From NCBI GenBank assembly GCA_009617715.1, contig VTFK01000155.1, forward strand, positions 682,001 to 746,000: 64,000 nt of DNA, in the 5' to 3' direction. This stretch comes from Plectrocnemia conspersa. Lineage: Eukaryota; Arthropoda; Insecta; Trichoptera; Polycentropodidae. Below, piece after piece: positions 1 to 11,799 of the stretch. The notes below the pieces were generated by a model. It saw only the letters and a program-made list of their open reading frames with translations, had not been told where the DNA came from and made no database searches. How positions within the stretch are numbered: the stretch's first letter is position 1; each line of letters begins with the position of its first letter. The translations under genes and the position numbers were made by a program.

Positions 1-472
1 ATTTTTTAGTGTCTTAAGCCAAGGTGACTCTTTCGAGGGGGATTGTACTTATCAAAAATATTCTAGATGACTTTTATATATTTTCAAAATCTGGTCACCT
101 TATATAATTACTGTATGTAAAAATAAGAGCAAATAGGAGGAATTTATTAGTCAATTTGCAAACAAATATACTGCACATTTTCAATTACAAGTGATTTAAA
201 TAATAAACATAATTATATTTCACACTATTTTATTTATAACATAAACCAAAATGTCACAAAAATAGAAAAATAATTCATATAATTACAAAACATTAAACAA
301 TGTTTAATGCAATCATTTTACATTCTTCGCACAATCAATTTTAATGCACACAACATGCAAAAATCTTTCTAAATTAATTATATAAAATAAAATACAAGTT
401 TAAAAAAATAAGATATATACAAATAACCTTGAATCAAATTAAATTCAATAAAATAAAATAATAAAGCTTAAC
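1..472. other. AT-rich intergenic sequence downstream of the ZAD zinc-finger gene
   Basis: No open reading frame or recognisable repeat is visible. It must include the 3' UTR of the minus-strand zinc-finger gene whose stop codon is at 473-475. A minus-strand AATAAA (TTTATT on the plus strand at about 229-234) is a plausible polyadenylation signal, unproven. Confidence 0.5.
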
Positions 473-3400
473 CTATTTCACTTTATCCCTAGGATTCGAA
501 AGACCGTGAACATTAGTCAAATGCCTCTTTAAATGATCTTTTCTCTTAAACTTAAAAAGGCAGATTGGACAACAATAATCCCTAACATACGATCCATGAT
601 TTTCCACGTGTATTCTCAAAAAGTACTTATTTGAAAATCTGAAATTAATAATTACTTATTAATATGAATTATTATATAATTTGATAAACATCGGCTTACG
701 TTTGAGAGCAATGAGGACAAGTGTTTTCCTCATAATTTGGTTTCTTTTCTACTTTTTCTACTTTATGGTTTCTGGTCGGTCTTTCGATTTTAACTCTCAA
801 TTTCGGCGATTCGTAAATTTCCTTCTCCTGCACCACTTCCTCTTCTTTTTTTTCTTCCTCTTCCTCTTCTTCTTCTACGACACCGTTCAATTCGACTATA
901 TCTTTTGAATTTGTATTATCTTTACACATACTTTTGATATGCGTCAATAGCGACAAAGAATTCATAAAACATCTATTGCATCTGCTACAAAGCACGTGTT
1001 CGTCATCGCCTTTCTTCAAGACGACAATTTCTTTATGGATGTATAAATGAGAAGTTAACAAGCCGTCAGTATCGTAATCTAAAAATTAAAAAGTGCTAAT
1101 ACAGAAACGGTAACATTTACTCGTACATTATTTGAAGTAATTATCAAACCTGTGTTGCAAAGTGAACAATGATAAGTTTTCTTCGGAGGAATATGAATTA
1201 AAGTATGTTCCTGTAAATCTGTCGAATGCATGAAAGTCATATCGCAAATTTGACACTTTAGCAATTCATAGTAAGAGTGTTGGATTTCAACATGCGTCTA
1301 AAAATAAACACAATAAGTAGTAAACAAAAAATAAAGAATATGAATTCAAAAGGATACGACTTAATATTTTTATTATTTAAAATACAATCTTACTTTTAAT
1401 CTTTTCCTGGTTTTGAAACGCTTATCGCATAAGATGCATTTCTGAATTGATGACCTGTGAAGCGCTCGATGCTTTAGGAGTAATTTTTTCGGGACCATTT
1501 TTCCACATTGGCTACACGACTTTTTAGTTTCTTTTTTAGTTTTAGTTTTATTTTTATTTTCAACGTTTTTTTTACAGGGTATTTCACTAGCTAATTCGAC
1601 GAGTTCCTTCTGAAATTGTAATATTAATATTTAGTTGAAATATAAAAAAAATAGTACAATCCTATCAAAGAGTACACAGGTAGCAAGCCTGTCCTATTAT
1701 TATGAGCTTGTTAAAAAATGTACGTAGTCAAATTTAGCACGTCACTGATGAGTACATTAAATAACTAAATGAAAACATTAAATGTTGTGTAGAATTTAAA
1801 AATAAAACGCTCTACAGTTCAATAAATTACATTTACATTGAAGAGTAGTCGTTAAATGGCAGTAGGACTTGAGTAAACTTCAGAAAGGTGTTGCACGTCT
1901 TCACTTTATCAAAAGTACAAGTGGACTAGGAAGTTCCTAAGTGGAACGAGATCTGCAGTAGTACTCTTCTTGGCGAACCAAAGTGACGTCAGATCATATG
2001 ATAAATTAAAAGATAGAGTAAGTTTGTGATAGAAAAAGTATATACAGCAAGCTGGCTGTATCACTGTCAATAAATGTTGAAAAAGAGCAAGTATTTGAAT
2101 ATTTTTTGAGAACGAAGCTGTAAAATATATCTCAATCGGATGCCAGTAAACAAGAGAAGCAAAATTATTTTATAATTATATCTAAAATATATTTAAATAT
2201 TTACCAGGTTGGTCTGAAGCTCCCCTTCCACAAATCCGTTACTTTGCGCGTGTCCATTATTACTACTATCTATTAAACCCATTAAACTATCTGCGATGCT
2301 AACATCTAGTACGGATCTAGGCTCGACGAATATTTCGCCTTGGTGAAACTTTAAAGCGTCATTTTCACTCAAAGGCTCGATTTTAATCTGACCGATGGAA
2401 ATTTCATGCTCTTCGCTGATTCCTGTAATAATAAAAATTATATATTAAAAACGCACAAAAAATGATATACTCGTAATTATACACTGACCGTTCATCATTC
2501 CTGCTACTGTGTCCACAGAGCCATCTTCGTATTCTTCCGGCTCGAGTTTAATCTCGCAATCGTCGAGACTAGGATAGTGGGAATCGCTCTTTGAAATTCC
2601 GTCATTATCGTAATCGTCATCATCGCTGGGTACTGAATTGCAATTTACGATTTTGGTTTGCGAAGAATTGGTAAACAGATTGAAATATTCATTGTCTACT
2701 TGTATCTCTTTATCGGCGGTGTCGTTGGTGCTTATTTTGGGATTTAACTTAAGCAGTACATCAATGTCTGAATTGCTCGAAAACGAATCAGCATTAATTT
2801 TGGTACAAAGTAGAGCATTACTCTCTAGAGCTTTTTTTATAAACGACTGGCTATTTTGTATTTGATCGTGGCATAAGTTGCATATAATTCTCGGTAATCT
2901 TTCATCACATATTATCTAAAAAAAAAATAAAAAAAATGGAATTAAATTGGAAAAATGAGTTTTTATGCGCTAATGTGAAACGAAAAATTCCTCCCAACAT
3001 TGACTGTAATAATCTGATAAATTCCTATATGTAAACGTAAAAAAATATTTGTATTGGGATCTAATCGAAAAAGCTGTATTGAATTTAATTAGCAACATAA
3101 AATTGGGTTTTGTTTTTAATTTTTAAATAAGTTTTGTACACTTCACTTCAATATGTGCATATTTCAGAACAGTAATTAGGATCAAAATGTATTAGTAACG
3201 CTGCATATTCACAGAGAGCATGATTTTTTTACTTACTGTTTAATGTAATAAAAATTAGCATCCCAAACGGACAAAAATAATGCTATGGTATTGACAATTT
3301 TCAAAAAAGTTTTAATAATAAAAAAACGAATCGTCGTAATTGTTGCATTTCAAGAACTTCACACACGAGTTCGTCCAAATTCATAGAGAACACACCGTTT

Positions 3401-4016
3401 CCAGCTTAATGTCAACCCTGGGCTAACTAGGAAGTTGGAACTTTACAGATATTAGGAGACTAGTAATTATAAGCAATTCAAAAATTGTGGCATTGCCTTT
3501 GTATTAAGTTGTGTAGACAAAATCGATAATGTCAAATACTTTTTATTTATTTATGTGAAAATTATTATGTATGATTATACCAGACTTTATTGGGTTATTT
3601 TTAACTATTTTGCAGACAGTTGCGTAAATTTGTCGTTTCCTGTACTTGAAACTAAACAGGACTAACAGGCAACGAGTATGTATATTCTATCACGCATTTT
3701 ATTATTGCGGCCCAAACCGTTGAGTATTTTACCATCGAAGTTAAATAAAAATTGGATCAATCTTTGAACAAAATTGTATATAGTTGAACGTTTGAAATAA
3801 GTTTATTTACCAATGTAAAAATGTATTATTTACGTAGCGTACTAGCGTACTTACGCAAATTTCGACAATAAACATAGAGGATAAACGAGTTAAAGTAAAA
3901 TATTCCGGCACCTCCAAGCGGATGAGCCGCGATAGCACGTCCTTGAGCGGGTTATCGTCAAAAATATCGACGGAGTCCATAGGGCACTCCGCCAGGCAGG
4001 TGCGGCACAGCCCCAT
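473..4016 (-). CDS. ZAD domain C2H2 zinc-finger protein
   Basis: Probable DNA-binding transcription factor of the insect ZAD (zinc-finger-associated domain) family. Minus-strand exons: 4016-3912, 2915-2489, 2422-2205, 1609-1394, 1297-1150, 1078-700, 638-473. They join in phase to 552 codons, stop TAG at 475-473. The start ATG has a strong context (GCCATGG). The N-terminal ZAD has its four zinc ligands as C4-x2-C7 and C47-x2-C50; the domain mediates dimerisation in this family. A long acidic/Ser-rich linker follows, then seven fingers from about residue 282 to the C terminus: CSQC, CILC, CQIC, CSLC, CSRC, CPHC and CPIC. The fifth ends in Cys (C2HC). A run of eight Glu lies between fingers 5 and 6. 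Introns cut fingers 2, 4 and 6 in three different phases. A second in-frame donor at 3854 would add 19 residues inside the ZAD; I chose 3911 because the spacing then fits the family. The target and the Drosophila counterpart are unknown. Confidence 0.9.
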
Positions 4017-4421
4017 GGCCGGCGAACGATCGCCCTCGGCCCGCTGGCTCACACCCGCCAAACCGACGACAGACAGCACCGCCAGCGCGAGTACTATTGC
4101 CAGGTGCGTTAAGCTTTTTTCCAGTGCTGCCGCGCTAAAAAAATACTACATTGTATTTTCTAATTACGAACGAAATAAAATCATAAAACATTTGTGCAAC
4201 GACAAGGTCGAGCAGGCTAATTTTATTTTACTTGGTACAAAATGATATAAAGTGGCATAAAATATGTGAATATATTTATTTATTTATTTAAATTGTAACA
4301 TAATGGCTCTGGAAATATTCATAGCAAAAATATATTTATAAAAAAAGTAAAAACTGACCTTAAATAATAGTGTATTTCAGGTATAAGTTTCTTCAGCTCT
4401 TTTAATACGTACATGTGTTGT
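4017..4421. promoter_or_regulatory. Presumed promoter and 5' UTR region of the ZAD zinc-finger gene
   Basis: The first 110 bases upstream of the start codon are much richer in G+C and CpG than the AT-rich DNA around them, as expected near an insect transcription start. No TATA box was identified. The rest is AT-rich without features. Confidence 0.4.
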
Positions 4422-4735
4422 GGCCTATTTATATTTTAATATAGATTTTGTTTTGGCCAAAACTTGGCGGCATTTGAGTAACGCTTTTTCTCTCTACTGG
4501 CAATCTTCGGCGCATTCGACATGCAACTGTGGGAGCCTAGATTTGTTATGGCCAAAATTGGTCGGCACTTGAGTAGCACTGAGTGACGGTTATTCTCTAC
4601 ACTGGCAATCTTCCTGGCGTTCGGACGCGTCCGCTTTTTATAACCATGTAAACAATACCGTTAATATTCAATAAAACATTACTGCAGCGGCTCAATTTGT
4701 GTCTAATTGTCACTTGTCACCATCCCATCGCCAAA
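4422..4735 (-). repeat. Dispersed repeat family A, copy 1 (reverse orientation)
   Basis: On the minus strand this reads from a GGTGACAA-type start through GAGCCGCTGCAGTAAT, a TTTATTGAA block and a GTTTACAT block, to GCCGACCAATTTTGGCCATA and an AAATAGGCC tail. The same order occurs at 6252, 11563 and 28582. In this copy the 3' third (GAAGATTGCCAGT...TTTTGGCC) is present twice, so the copy is longer. No coding capacity. It may be the end of a retroelement or a non-autonomous transposon; the family name is unknown to me. Confidence 0.7.
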
Positions 4736-4879
4736 CATGAAATAAAAGGAGCGGGACTTCGCCTTCAGAAGCACCCACTTTCTAGATAGTACTTTCACAA
4801 TTAACATTATTATTCAAAGGAACATATTGTAGTTTTTGACGCAGCTCCGTTTGTGATGAAATTTGTTTGCAAATAATTG

Positions 4880-5860
4880 TTGACTTTATTGCTTTTTGAA
4901 CGCTTAAAAAATCTTAGACATGAAAGGAATGTTAATTAGTAGCAGTAAATTTAAATATTCAATCTAAAAATTCAGATCGAATACGTTTATCTTGAGTCAT
5001 TGCGGATCTTAAATAGTTTTTGCTGATTTTTAATTTGGAAAAGCTTCTTTCACTGCTTGCAACTGATATTAGCGAAGGTAATAAAATTCTAAGAGCAATG
5101 GAAATATTCGGCCCAAAATTAAATGCTGTAATAAATTTTAATACTGCTTTTGGGGACATATTTTTTTAATAATATGCACGGCACTGATGACCCATCTGCA
5201 AGGTACATTGTGTTATATCAGATTACTCTCAATCGATTAAAATATTTTTCAAGTCGTTGCAATGATAACAAAGCTCAATCTTAAATATCTATCTAAAGCT
5301 ATACATATTATTAAGAAATTCAAAATGTTTATTGTGATGCCTGATTTGGCAAAATCTTAATCCTAGCGAGCTCATTGCAATGTCAATTATATTTAAAAAA
5401 ACATTTTTGGATCGATAACACCTATAATGTATCTGTCTATTTTTTGCTCTCACGCAATGCTTATTCAAAGTATCAAAACTGATTTCATTGTCAATTTCAG
5501 AGACCAATTCTGTTATATCATTAATTATTTGTTTAAAAAAACGTGACTTTTCAAAATACTCTTTGGTATTTCTTAACGACTGAATCACCGAGTTTAACTC
5601 TAAATCTATCTTTTGCATAATTTGCTGGATATGACAAAAATTATCCGATTTAACGTTTCATACCAAATTACAACAATTTTAAATGGTTTGCAGTAATTTA
5701 TCAATGTAAACGAAGGGTCGCCCAACTTATTAAGTACCTGCGAAGTGTTGACAGTGTACGACACGTTCGCGTCTTATATATTTTCTTATAATTTTTTTTT
5801 CACCCAATTTTTGCCACCCCGAGAATATGCCTGCTTTGCTTCTTCATCTAGTTATGGGCC
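4880..5860 (-). pseudogene. Dead hAT transposase (ZMYM1/DUF4371-like), C-terminal part
   Basis: Two minus-strand open stretches remain. The one at 5159-4959 contains the hAT dimerisation signature, including VASSERSFSKLKISKNYLRS and MTQDKR. The one at 5618-5289 gives the helical region preceding it in this family, with long charged helices and no intact catalytic core. They are separated by stops and frameshifts, so no functional transposase is possible. The N-terminal half is not recognisable upstream. Neither terminal inverted repeats nor a target-site duplication were found, so the edges are approximate. Confidence 0.75.
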
Positions 5861-6251
5861 TGTCGACACGAAGTAAGAATAAATCAAATTCCAACATACC
5901 TTGTAACAAATCGTGTCACACAAAGCAAAAGTTTTAATTCAAAATTAAAGTTTATTAATAACTGTTATTTTTATAATAAAAATTTCCATATCCAATTATC
6001 TATACAACATAAACATTTTGAATAATTGATTCTTAAAACTAAAATTTTCTGAAAATATAATACAGAAGAAAATATAATTATCAGTGCCTCAGAAACATGA
6101 GCGATATTTAAATCAACTAGTTTTAAAGAAAAATCGACAATATGTTGACTGCATAATGCATAAAATTAGTATGTTTTATTAATTTGTTCCATAATCACAT
6201 TAATTTACTTATGAATTTCAATATTTAAAATTTGGCGGACGGATAGTGACA

Positions 6252-6470
6252 GGTGGCAACTAGGCACATATTAGGCCACTGTAGTATTATTTATTTAAAA
6301 GTGTATAGTATACATGTTATAATGGTGGTGAAAATGACCAACGGACAAGGCACCGCCGTCAAATTTTGCCCAAGAATGTGCTGCCCTCTGCCGCCATTAC
6401 GTCTGTGTTACCAGAGTACCGCCAACTTTTGGTCATAATAAATAATAAAATAAATACATAAACAGGCCCC
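6252..6470 (+). repeat. Dispersed repeat family A, copy 2
   Basis: Starts GGTGGCAACTAGGCACA, continues with the GCCACTGTAGTATTATTTATT block and a GC-rich middle, and ends GTACCGCCAACTTTTGGTCA followed by an AAACAGGCCCC tail. It is closest to copy 3 at 11563 (same middle block ending GTACCGCCAA / GTGCCGCCAA), so copies 2 and 3 form one subfamily and copies 1 and 4 another. The 61-codon ORF over it has no family resemblance and is chance. Confidence 0.75.
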
Positions 6471-6675
6471 TAAGAATAGAAGTATTGAATTTTAATTGGT
6501 GGCACAAAGAGGATAAATTGTATAAAATATAAATCATAAAAAGTGTTATCATCGGAATAGTTATAATCTTAACGCACAAATAATAAAGGTCAGAATTTTA
6601 TAAATATTATAATAAAAAACAGGTGCGATTTAGCAGGGAATTATCTTAAGAGATATGTGCATTTAAATCAATACT

Positions 6676-6828
6676 TTGTTTCATAAAACGAATTGTTTGT
6701 ACATTTATGTAAGGTAAATCTTCGAAAAGGAATTCATTGCAGAGAGTTATTCATAAGGTGTTTTGGCAATTGCTCGCTCGCACCTAATCTGTCAAATGGT
6801 AATGCACAAACAATTTGTTTTATTTTAT
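6676..6828 (+). mobile_element. MITE with CATAAAACGAATTGTTTG terminal inverted repeats, copy 1
   Basis: The left end reads TTTCATAAAACGAATTGTTT and the right end AATGCACAAACAATTTGTTT, which are imperfect inverted repeats of about 25 bases. The interior has GTTATTCATAAGG and GCTCGCTCGCACC. The same element in the opposite orientation lies at 50379-50530 inside an ABCC4 intron. No coding capacity; about 150 bp. The superfamily was not determined because no clear target duplication is visible. Confidence 0.7.
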
Positions 6829-7238
6829 ATATCGCTTATTTAAATCGTTTTCATAAAAAAATGATCTTAGAGAACGCATGGTTATGATGGCTATTTATAA
6901 TAAATTGCCAGATAAAGAATTAAAAAGTAATTACTTGAAAAACAGACAAGTCAAAAGTTTTACTATTTATGGACAAATCAGGACCACTGACAGTCCTATA
7001 TTGCCATTAACAATACAATTTTTATGACATGCGAGCAGTTTATCATTTTTAAATAAGACAATGGTATTAGGGATTGATTTTGAATGTTTTATTATATTAT
7101 AAATAAATAATTGATTATATTTTAAAAGACATTTAGCGTTTTATTTTAGCGTCTAGTTAGCGTCTCAACTGTCAAAGTCTCTTGGACGTTTGAGTCATTT
7201 CGCGGCCGGCGTGCGCCGATGGGCGTGCGCTCGCTGCA

Positions 7239-8583
7239 ATGGCCACTTCTAGCTTTAGGTATGTTAAAATATAAATATATGTAATATGAATAAGCTTCGA
7301 ATCGACGATTTACTTGATTTATTATAGTAAAGTCGACGAATACGGTTTCGAGAGAGGCGAAGACTTTGATTACAAAGCATACGAGGAATTTATGTCCATC
7401 TATCTAAAAGTGTTAGCCAAGAGAGCGAAAAGATGGTCGGATCTATTAAACAACGGGAAGGGCATTAAGAAGAACTCCGAAGTGAAAAGATACATTCGTA
7501 AAGGGATTCCGGGTATTGAGCTAATTAGATCACTCGAACGATATTAATTTTATCTAGCGATAATATATGATTATTTTAATTTTGCAGGTGGACATAGGAA
7601 CAACGTGTGGATGCTCATATCGGGCGCCCAAGAGAAACAAGAACAGTTCCCCGATTTATATCAAAGATTACTCGATACTCCGTTTGAAAAGGAAATAGTT
7701 GACATTGTAAAAACTGACTTACCGCGAACGTTTCCGGATAACATTTATTTCAATCAGACAGCTAATCATCAGGCGCATCTATTCAACGTTCTCGTGGCCT
7801 ACGCGCATAATAATAAAGACGTCGGTTATTGCCAAGGGTTGAATTATATTGCAGGTAAATTACTCAAATATACAAACCTACGTATGTAATCAGCGAATGA
7901 TGCGATTTGTTTGTAATCTCGATTCTAGGATTACTACTCTTAGTTACTAATAACGAGGAAACTACTTTTTGGCTGCTAAAAACTCTAGTTGAAGTTATTT
8001 TACCCGATTATTATACGAGAACTATGGACGGTCTAGTCACAGATATAGAAGTGCTCACTGAATTAGTTCGCATCAAAGTACCGGATGTGTACAGACACAT
8101 TCAAAATATAGGTAAGCATTATTTGAATCTAGTTTATGTATAAAGTCTTATATAAATTAAATTGAATTTCTAGGCTTTCCCTGGGGTGTCATTTGTACCA
8201 AGTGGTTTGTGTGTTTATTTGCTGAAGTTTTGCCTACCGAAACCGTGTTGAGAATCTGGGATTGTCTGTTTTATGAAGGTTCTAAAGTCATCTTTAGGGT
8301 GTGTCTCACGTTGATAAAACAAAATAAGAATCACATATTGAAATGTGACGATTTCTCATCGCTTTCCATGTGCTTCAAAGAGATTGTGCGAAATTCTTCT
8401 GCAGTAAATTGTCACACCTTCATGCAGGTTTGTCCAATATATATTTTAATACGTTATATTAGTTGAAAACTATTGTTGTTTCAGAGCATTTTTAAAGTAC
8501 CCGGTTCACTGTCCAATTCCACAATCTCAAAGTTGCGCGAGCAGTTGACTAAGCAGCGCTTAGAGAGAGGAACTGATGCGTGA
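7239..8583 (+). CDS. Grtp1: GRTP1-like TBC domain Rab GTPase-activating protein
   Basis: Stimulates GTP hydrolysis by a Rab GTPase in vesicle traffic; the Rab partner cannot be told from sequence. Exons: 7239-7258, 7328-7512, 7588-7854, 7929-8111, 8174-8427, 8485-8583, joining in phase to 335 codons. The segment VDEYGFERGEDFDYKAYEEF and the RKGIP entry into the TBC domain are typical of growth-hormone-regulated TBC protein 1. Both catalytic fingers are present: Arg115 in DLPRTFP and Gln151 in GYCQG, so the enzyme should be active. The TBC domain fills residues 65 to about 290, with a short basic coiled tail. Length matches the family (about 335). An ATG at 7219 is out of frame, so 7239 is the start. 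The 3' end is convergent with DNAJC19: AATAAA lies at 9065-9070 and 9117-9122. Confidence 0.93.
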
Positions 8584-9187
8584 TACGTATAAACCAAAAA
8601 ATAAGTTTAACAAAAAAACTATAAAGATAAAACCTCGATGTTCCATGACTTAATATTTAAAAATATAAATATCATTCGTTTAAGAATGCGTCAAACGGAC
8701 AACGTTAGTTTAAGATCTTACGAGTTATCAATACGTAGTTTGTACCTGCTTAACGATTTCGTTTGCGAAAATCGTGCCTAATGTACAGGACGCCTGATTA
8801 TTTTTTCTAGTGTTTATAAATATATTTTTAATCAGTATTTGTTAAATAGTATTAATTATTCATATTATAAATTGTGTTCATTATTAGTATCTATTTGTAT
8901 ATGCATATTATACATTATAAACGTTTCATCAAAATGTTCCTTTATTTTCATCAAATTATTTTTGAGATTATTCATTACATCACCGTTCTTAAACGAAATT
9001 TTATATTGTTGTATGTTTTACTATATTCTACCGACACCATGTATCGAAAAATAGTTTGCTGTTTAATAAAATCTAATTTATTAATATAATAGATTCAAAT
9101 TAAATTTTTTATTGCAAATAAACATAACGAATTCCAGTGGAATTTATATAACTATATCACAAATTACTTATTTACATTGTTATAATA
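8584..9187. terminator. Shared 3' region of convergent Grtp1 and DNAJC19 with facing polyadenylation signals
   Basis: Between the two stop codons the DNA is AT-rich and carries no third gene. Plus-strand AATAAA occurs at 9065-9070 and 9117-9122; a minus-strand AATAAA (TTTATT, 9108-9113) lies between them. The 3' UTRs probably overlap by a few dozen bases, or nearly so. Confidence 0.5.
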
Positions 9188-9735
9188 TTATTGCGTTTTT
9201 CCACTTTCGAGTAGATCCTTAGCTTCGTTAATCTTAGCCGCCAGCAACGGAGAACCCCCTCTATCCGGATGGTTCAATAACATAATTCTTTTATGAGCCT
9301 CTTTAATCTGTAAATGCAATTGATCAATCTCTGCACAAATTTACTACATAAATAATCGTTTAACCTTAATCTTCGAAGCCGTCGGACTGACGCCGAGTAT
9401 TAACGAAGCTTCTCTTTTGTTCATCTTCGGGTCGAATCCGCCTTTGTAATAGCGAGAATTCGCGAATGATTCTGCGTCCAACTTTGGTATGTTCTTCATA
9501 GCTTCGGACATCTTTTGGGCCATGTTTGGCATATTTCTTAACATATATCGACCGGCGTATCCGACGGCCGCTACGCTCAACCCAGCAATAATTGCAGAAG
9601 TAGCCTGATGATTCAAAAATAATATGCAATAAAGACGAAATTGCATATTGCATCAGAACAATAATGCATTTGCTTTAAGCACACACATTTTACGTAAAAT
9701 AATATGAAAAATATAAATTAAAAACCGTTTACCAT
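9188..9735 (-). CDS. DNAJC19: TIM14/Pam18 (DNAJC19) mitochondrial import J-protein
   Basis: Stimulates mitochondrial Hsp70 in the presequence translocase motor of the inner membrane. Exons: 9735-9733 (only the ATG), 9604-9365, 9307-9188, in phase, 120 codons. Residues 2-22 form one hydrophobic membrane segment ([20 protein letters not shown]), followed by a linker and a compact C-terminal J domain, [11 protein letters not shown] through KINEAKDLL, with the HPD motif at 94-96 in LLNHPDRGG. The architecture (N-terminal membrane segment, C-terminal J domain) and the length of about 115-120 aa are those of DNAJC19. The start exon holds only the initiator codon, so a simple ORF scan would choose a wrong start; two phase-0 junctions support this model. 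Neighbour Grtp1 is convergent. Confidence 0.94.
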
Positions 9736-10660
9736 TTTATTGACTTCTATGCTGCCTAACCTCTAATGAACGAATGTCATAATCCGAGTGCCAACTCAGT
9801 GCTGCCAGAGTAAAAAAATATAAATTTAGTTTTCTCTTAAAAATTAACTATATATTTATTTTTTATAATTTGATCTGCGCAATTATCACAAATTAGTAGT
9901 AACAAAATTTAAAAAAGCACTGTGCTTTGTTTCGTTGCGAACGTGTTCCAAAAAAATATCTAGAGTCCCTATATAATACAATAAAATAGAAGATTCATAG
10001 AAAAAAATCTAGGTCGGTCATACATATCCCAACTAATAATAATCCAATAAAAATATTGCTACTTATTATATGGAAATCTAATCGAAGAGCAAGGATGACT
10101 AAGTATATTTTGGTTTGGTTAAGACTGGTTTCGTCACAATTTTATGCTAAAAGTAGAAATTTTTTGCATAAATAACATATCATTTAATATTTTGTTGTAA
10201 ATTTATCACTATCGTCTATCGCCTCTGAGGCTAGCAAAACGGAAGTGCTTACAGATAAATCATACGGCTGGGCTACAACGTCGGATTTAATGTTATCCAT
10301 TATCCATGTACAGAATGAATGTTTGCATGTTATAAATTTCACGTAAGTGTGGGAAAATTTACTATGATTTAACATACGTTGTTCTAAGCGCTGTTGAATA
10401 TTACATTTTTATTTGTTTTAACAAAACAAAAAAATATTTATTTAATATAATTGTATCACTGTATAAATATACCTTTATTATACATTTATAATTTTCAACC
10501 ATAAATTGCTTTAACAATGACGCGTGATGCACTTTCTATTACAAGGACGCGGCTAGGGTAATGATAACCTAATGTTAAATTCAATCGAATTTTTTCGATT
10601 TTTCGACTTTTTTTATTAATCGAACATTTAATGTATTTCAATTATTAGGAAAAATTGTAT
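9736..10660. other. Intergenic sequence without a recognised feature
   Basis: It begins with the DNAJC19 promoter side. A 63-codon minus-strand ORF at 10375-10184 shows no family resemblance that I know. The rest is AT-rich without long repeats. Confidence 0.4.
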
Positions 10661-11470
10661 CAATTAAATGATCGCCTCTGGACCTTTTGCAGCAACCGAT
10701 CCCTTTTCGTATATTTCGGGCGGATGTTGGTTTTTAGGTGCTCCAACGTTTCGGGTTTGTCAGCGTAGACATGACTCTTACAGTAAACTCACAAAACTAT
10801 CCAACGGCGGTAAATCGCATGATCTTGGCGACCAGTTGACGTCACCAAAACCTGAAATTATACGATCTGGAAACCATTCACGCAAAACATTCAACGTTGC
10901 ATCCGATTGTTGGAACCACGTGTCTTCCATATCAATATATTCAATTTTGTGGCAAAAATAATCGAATATCATGCGTCTATAGCGCTCACCATTGTTTGTT
11001 ATAGTCCGACCTTCATCTGCGCACAATGCGCTCCAAACATTCACTTTTTTTTGTGTATGTACGGTCTCTCGTGAATCATATGAGGATTTTTCTCGCCCCG
11101 CATATGGCAATTTTGCTTATCAACATACCCGGAGAGGTGGAAATGTGCTTCATCAAAGAAGAAGATTTTCTTTGACCAAATTAGCTTCAACTTCCTGCTG
11201 TTCTAACATCGAATCTGCGTAAAATACTCGCTGTCTGGTGGGCTTTATTTGTTGTGTTATCTGTATATTATACGGGTGTGAGTGCAAGTTCAAACACAAA
11301 ATGCACCAAAGAAAGCCATAATAAAAGCCCATACACTGTGAACACGGACGAATCGAGAATTCCGGGTCTTCATCCACACGTTCACTTACAGCAGCAATAT
11401 TCTTGACTAAACGGACGTGACACTGATGCGCATGCCTTATCCTATCTCCAACGCTTCCAGTTTTTTTAAA
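10660..11470 (-). pseudogene. Dead Tc1/mariner-type transposase
   Basis: Read on the minus strand from 11470 to 10660, fragments run in the order of a mariner-type transposase: VKNIAAVSERVDEDPEFSIR, then HPYNIQITQQIKP, then a segment ending KENLLL before the expected DEAHF, then VNVWSALCADEG, then NGERYRRMIFDYF, DTWFQQ, REWFPDRIISGFGDVNWSPR, and finally ADKPETLEHLKTNIR. Frameshifts and stops separate the parts. The catalytic DGAT segment after WFQQ is deleted, so it is inactive. A second copy of the same family, in plus orientation, is at 21793-23030. Confidence 0.8.
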
Positions 11471-11562
11471 TTTTTTTACTACGTTGTGAATTGTTCACTT
11501 AGTATGACAATGATATTGATCAAAATCTTCCCGTAAATAACGATACACAATTCGTACAGAAT

Positions 11563-11799
11563 GGTGGCAATTACACACATATTGTGCCGCTGCAGTAGTA
11601 TTTTATTAAAAGTTGATTAAAATTTACATGTATTTTTTATTAAAATATATGAGAGTGAACGGTGGACGAGGCACCACCAGCTGTTGTCACCCCGTCGAGG
11701 TCCACCAAAATAATATGCTACCCTCCCCCGTATTACTAGAGTGCCGCCAAGTTTTGGCCATAATGAATGAATAAATAAATATATAAATAGGCCCCCACC
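11563..11799 (+). repeat. Dispersed repeat family A, copy 3
   Basis: Starts GGTGGCAATTACACACATAT, then GCCGCTGCAGTAGTATTTTA, a TACATGTATTT block, a GC-rich middle, GTGCCGCCAAGTTTTGGCCA and an AAATAGGCCCCC tail. The order is the same as in the copies at 4422, 6252 and 28582. It abuts the dead mariner on its left. Confidence 0.75.

Noticed and set aside
7219..7258. Upstream ATG of the TBC gene (MGVRSL...)
   Set aside because: Out of frame with the TBC domain after splicing; the ATG at 7239 is in frame.
8839..9089. Two overlapping 71-codon ORFs
   Set aside because: Within the Grtp1 3' UTR; AT-driven composition, no domain.
10184..10375. 63-codon minus-strand ORF
   Set aside because: Looked at as a possible transposon domain because of CKHSFCTWIMDNI, but no family could be named and there is no neighbouring support.
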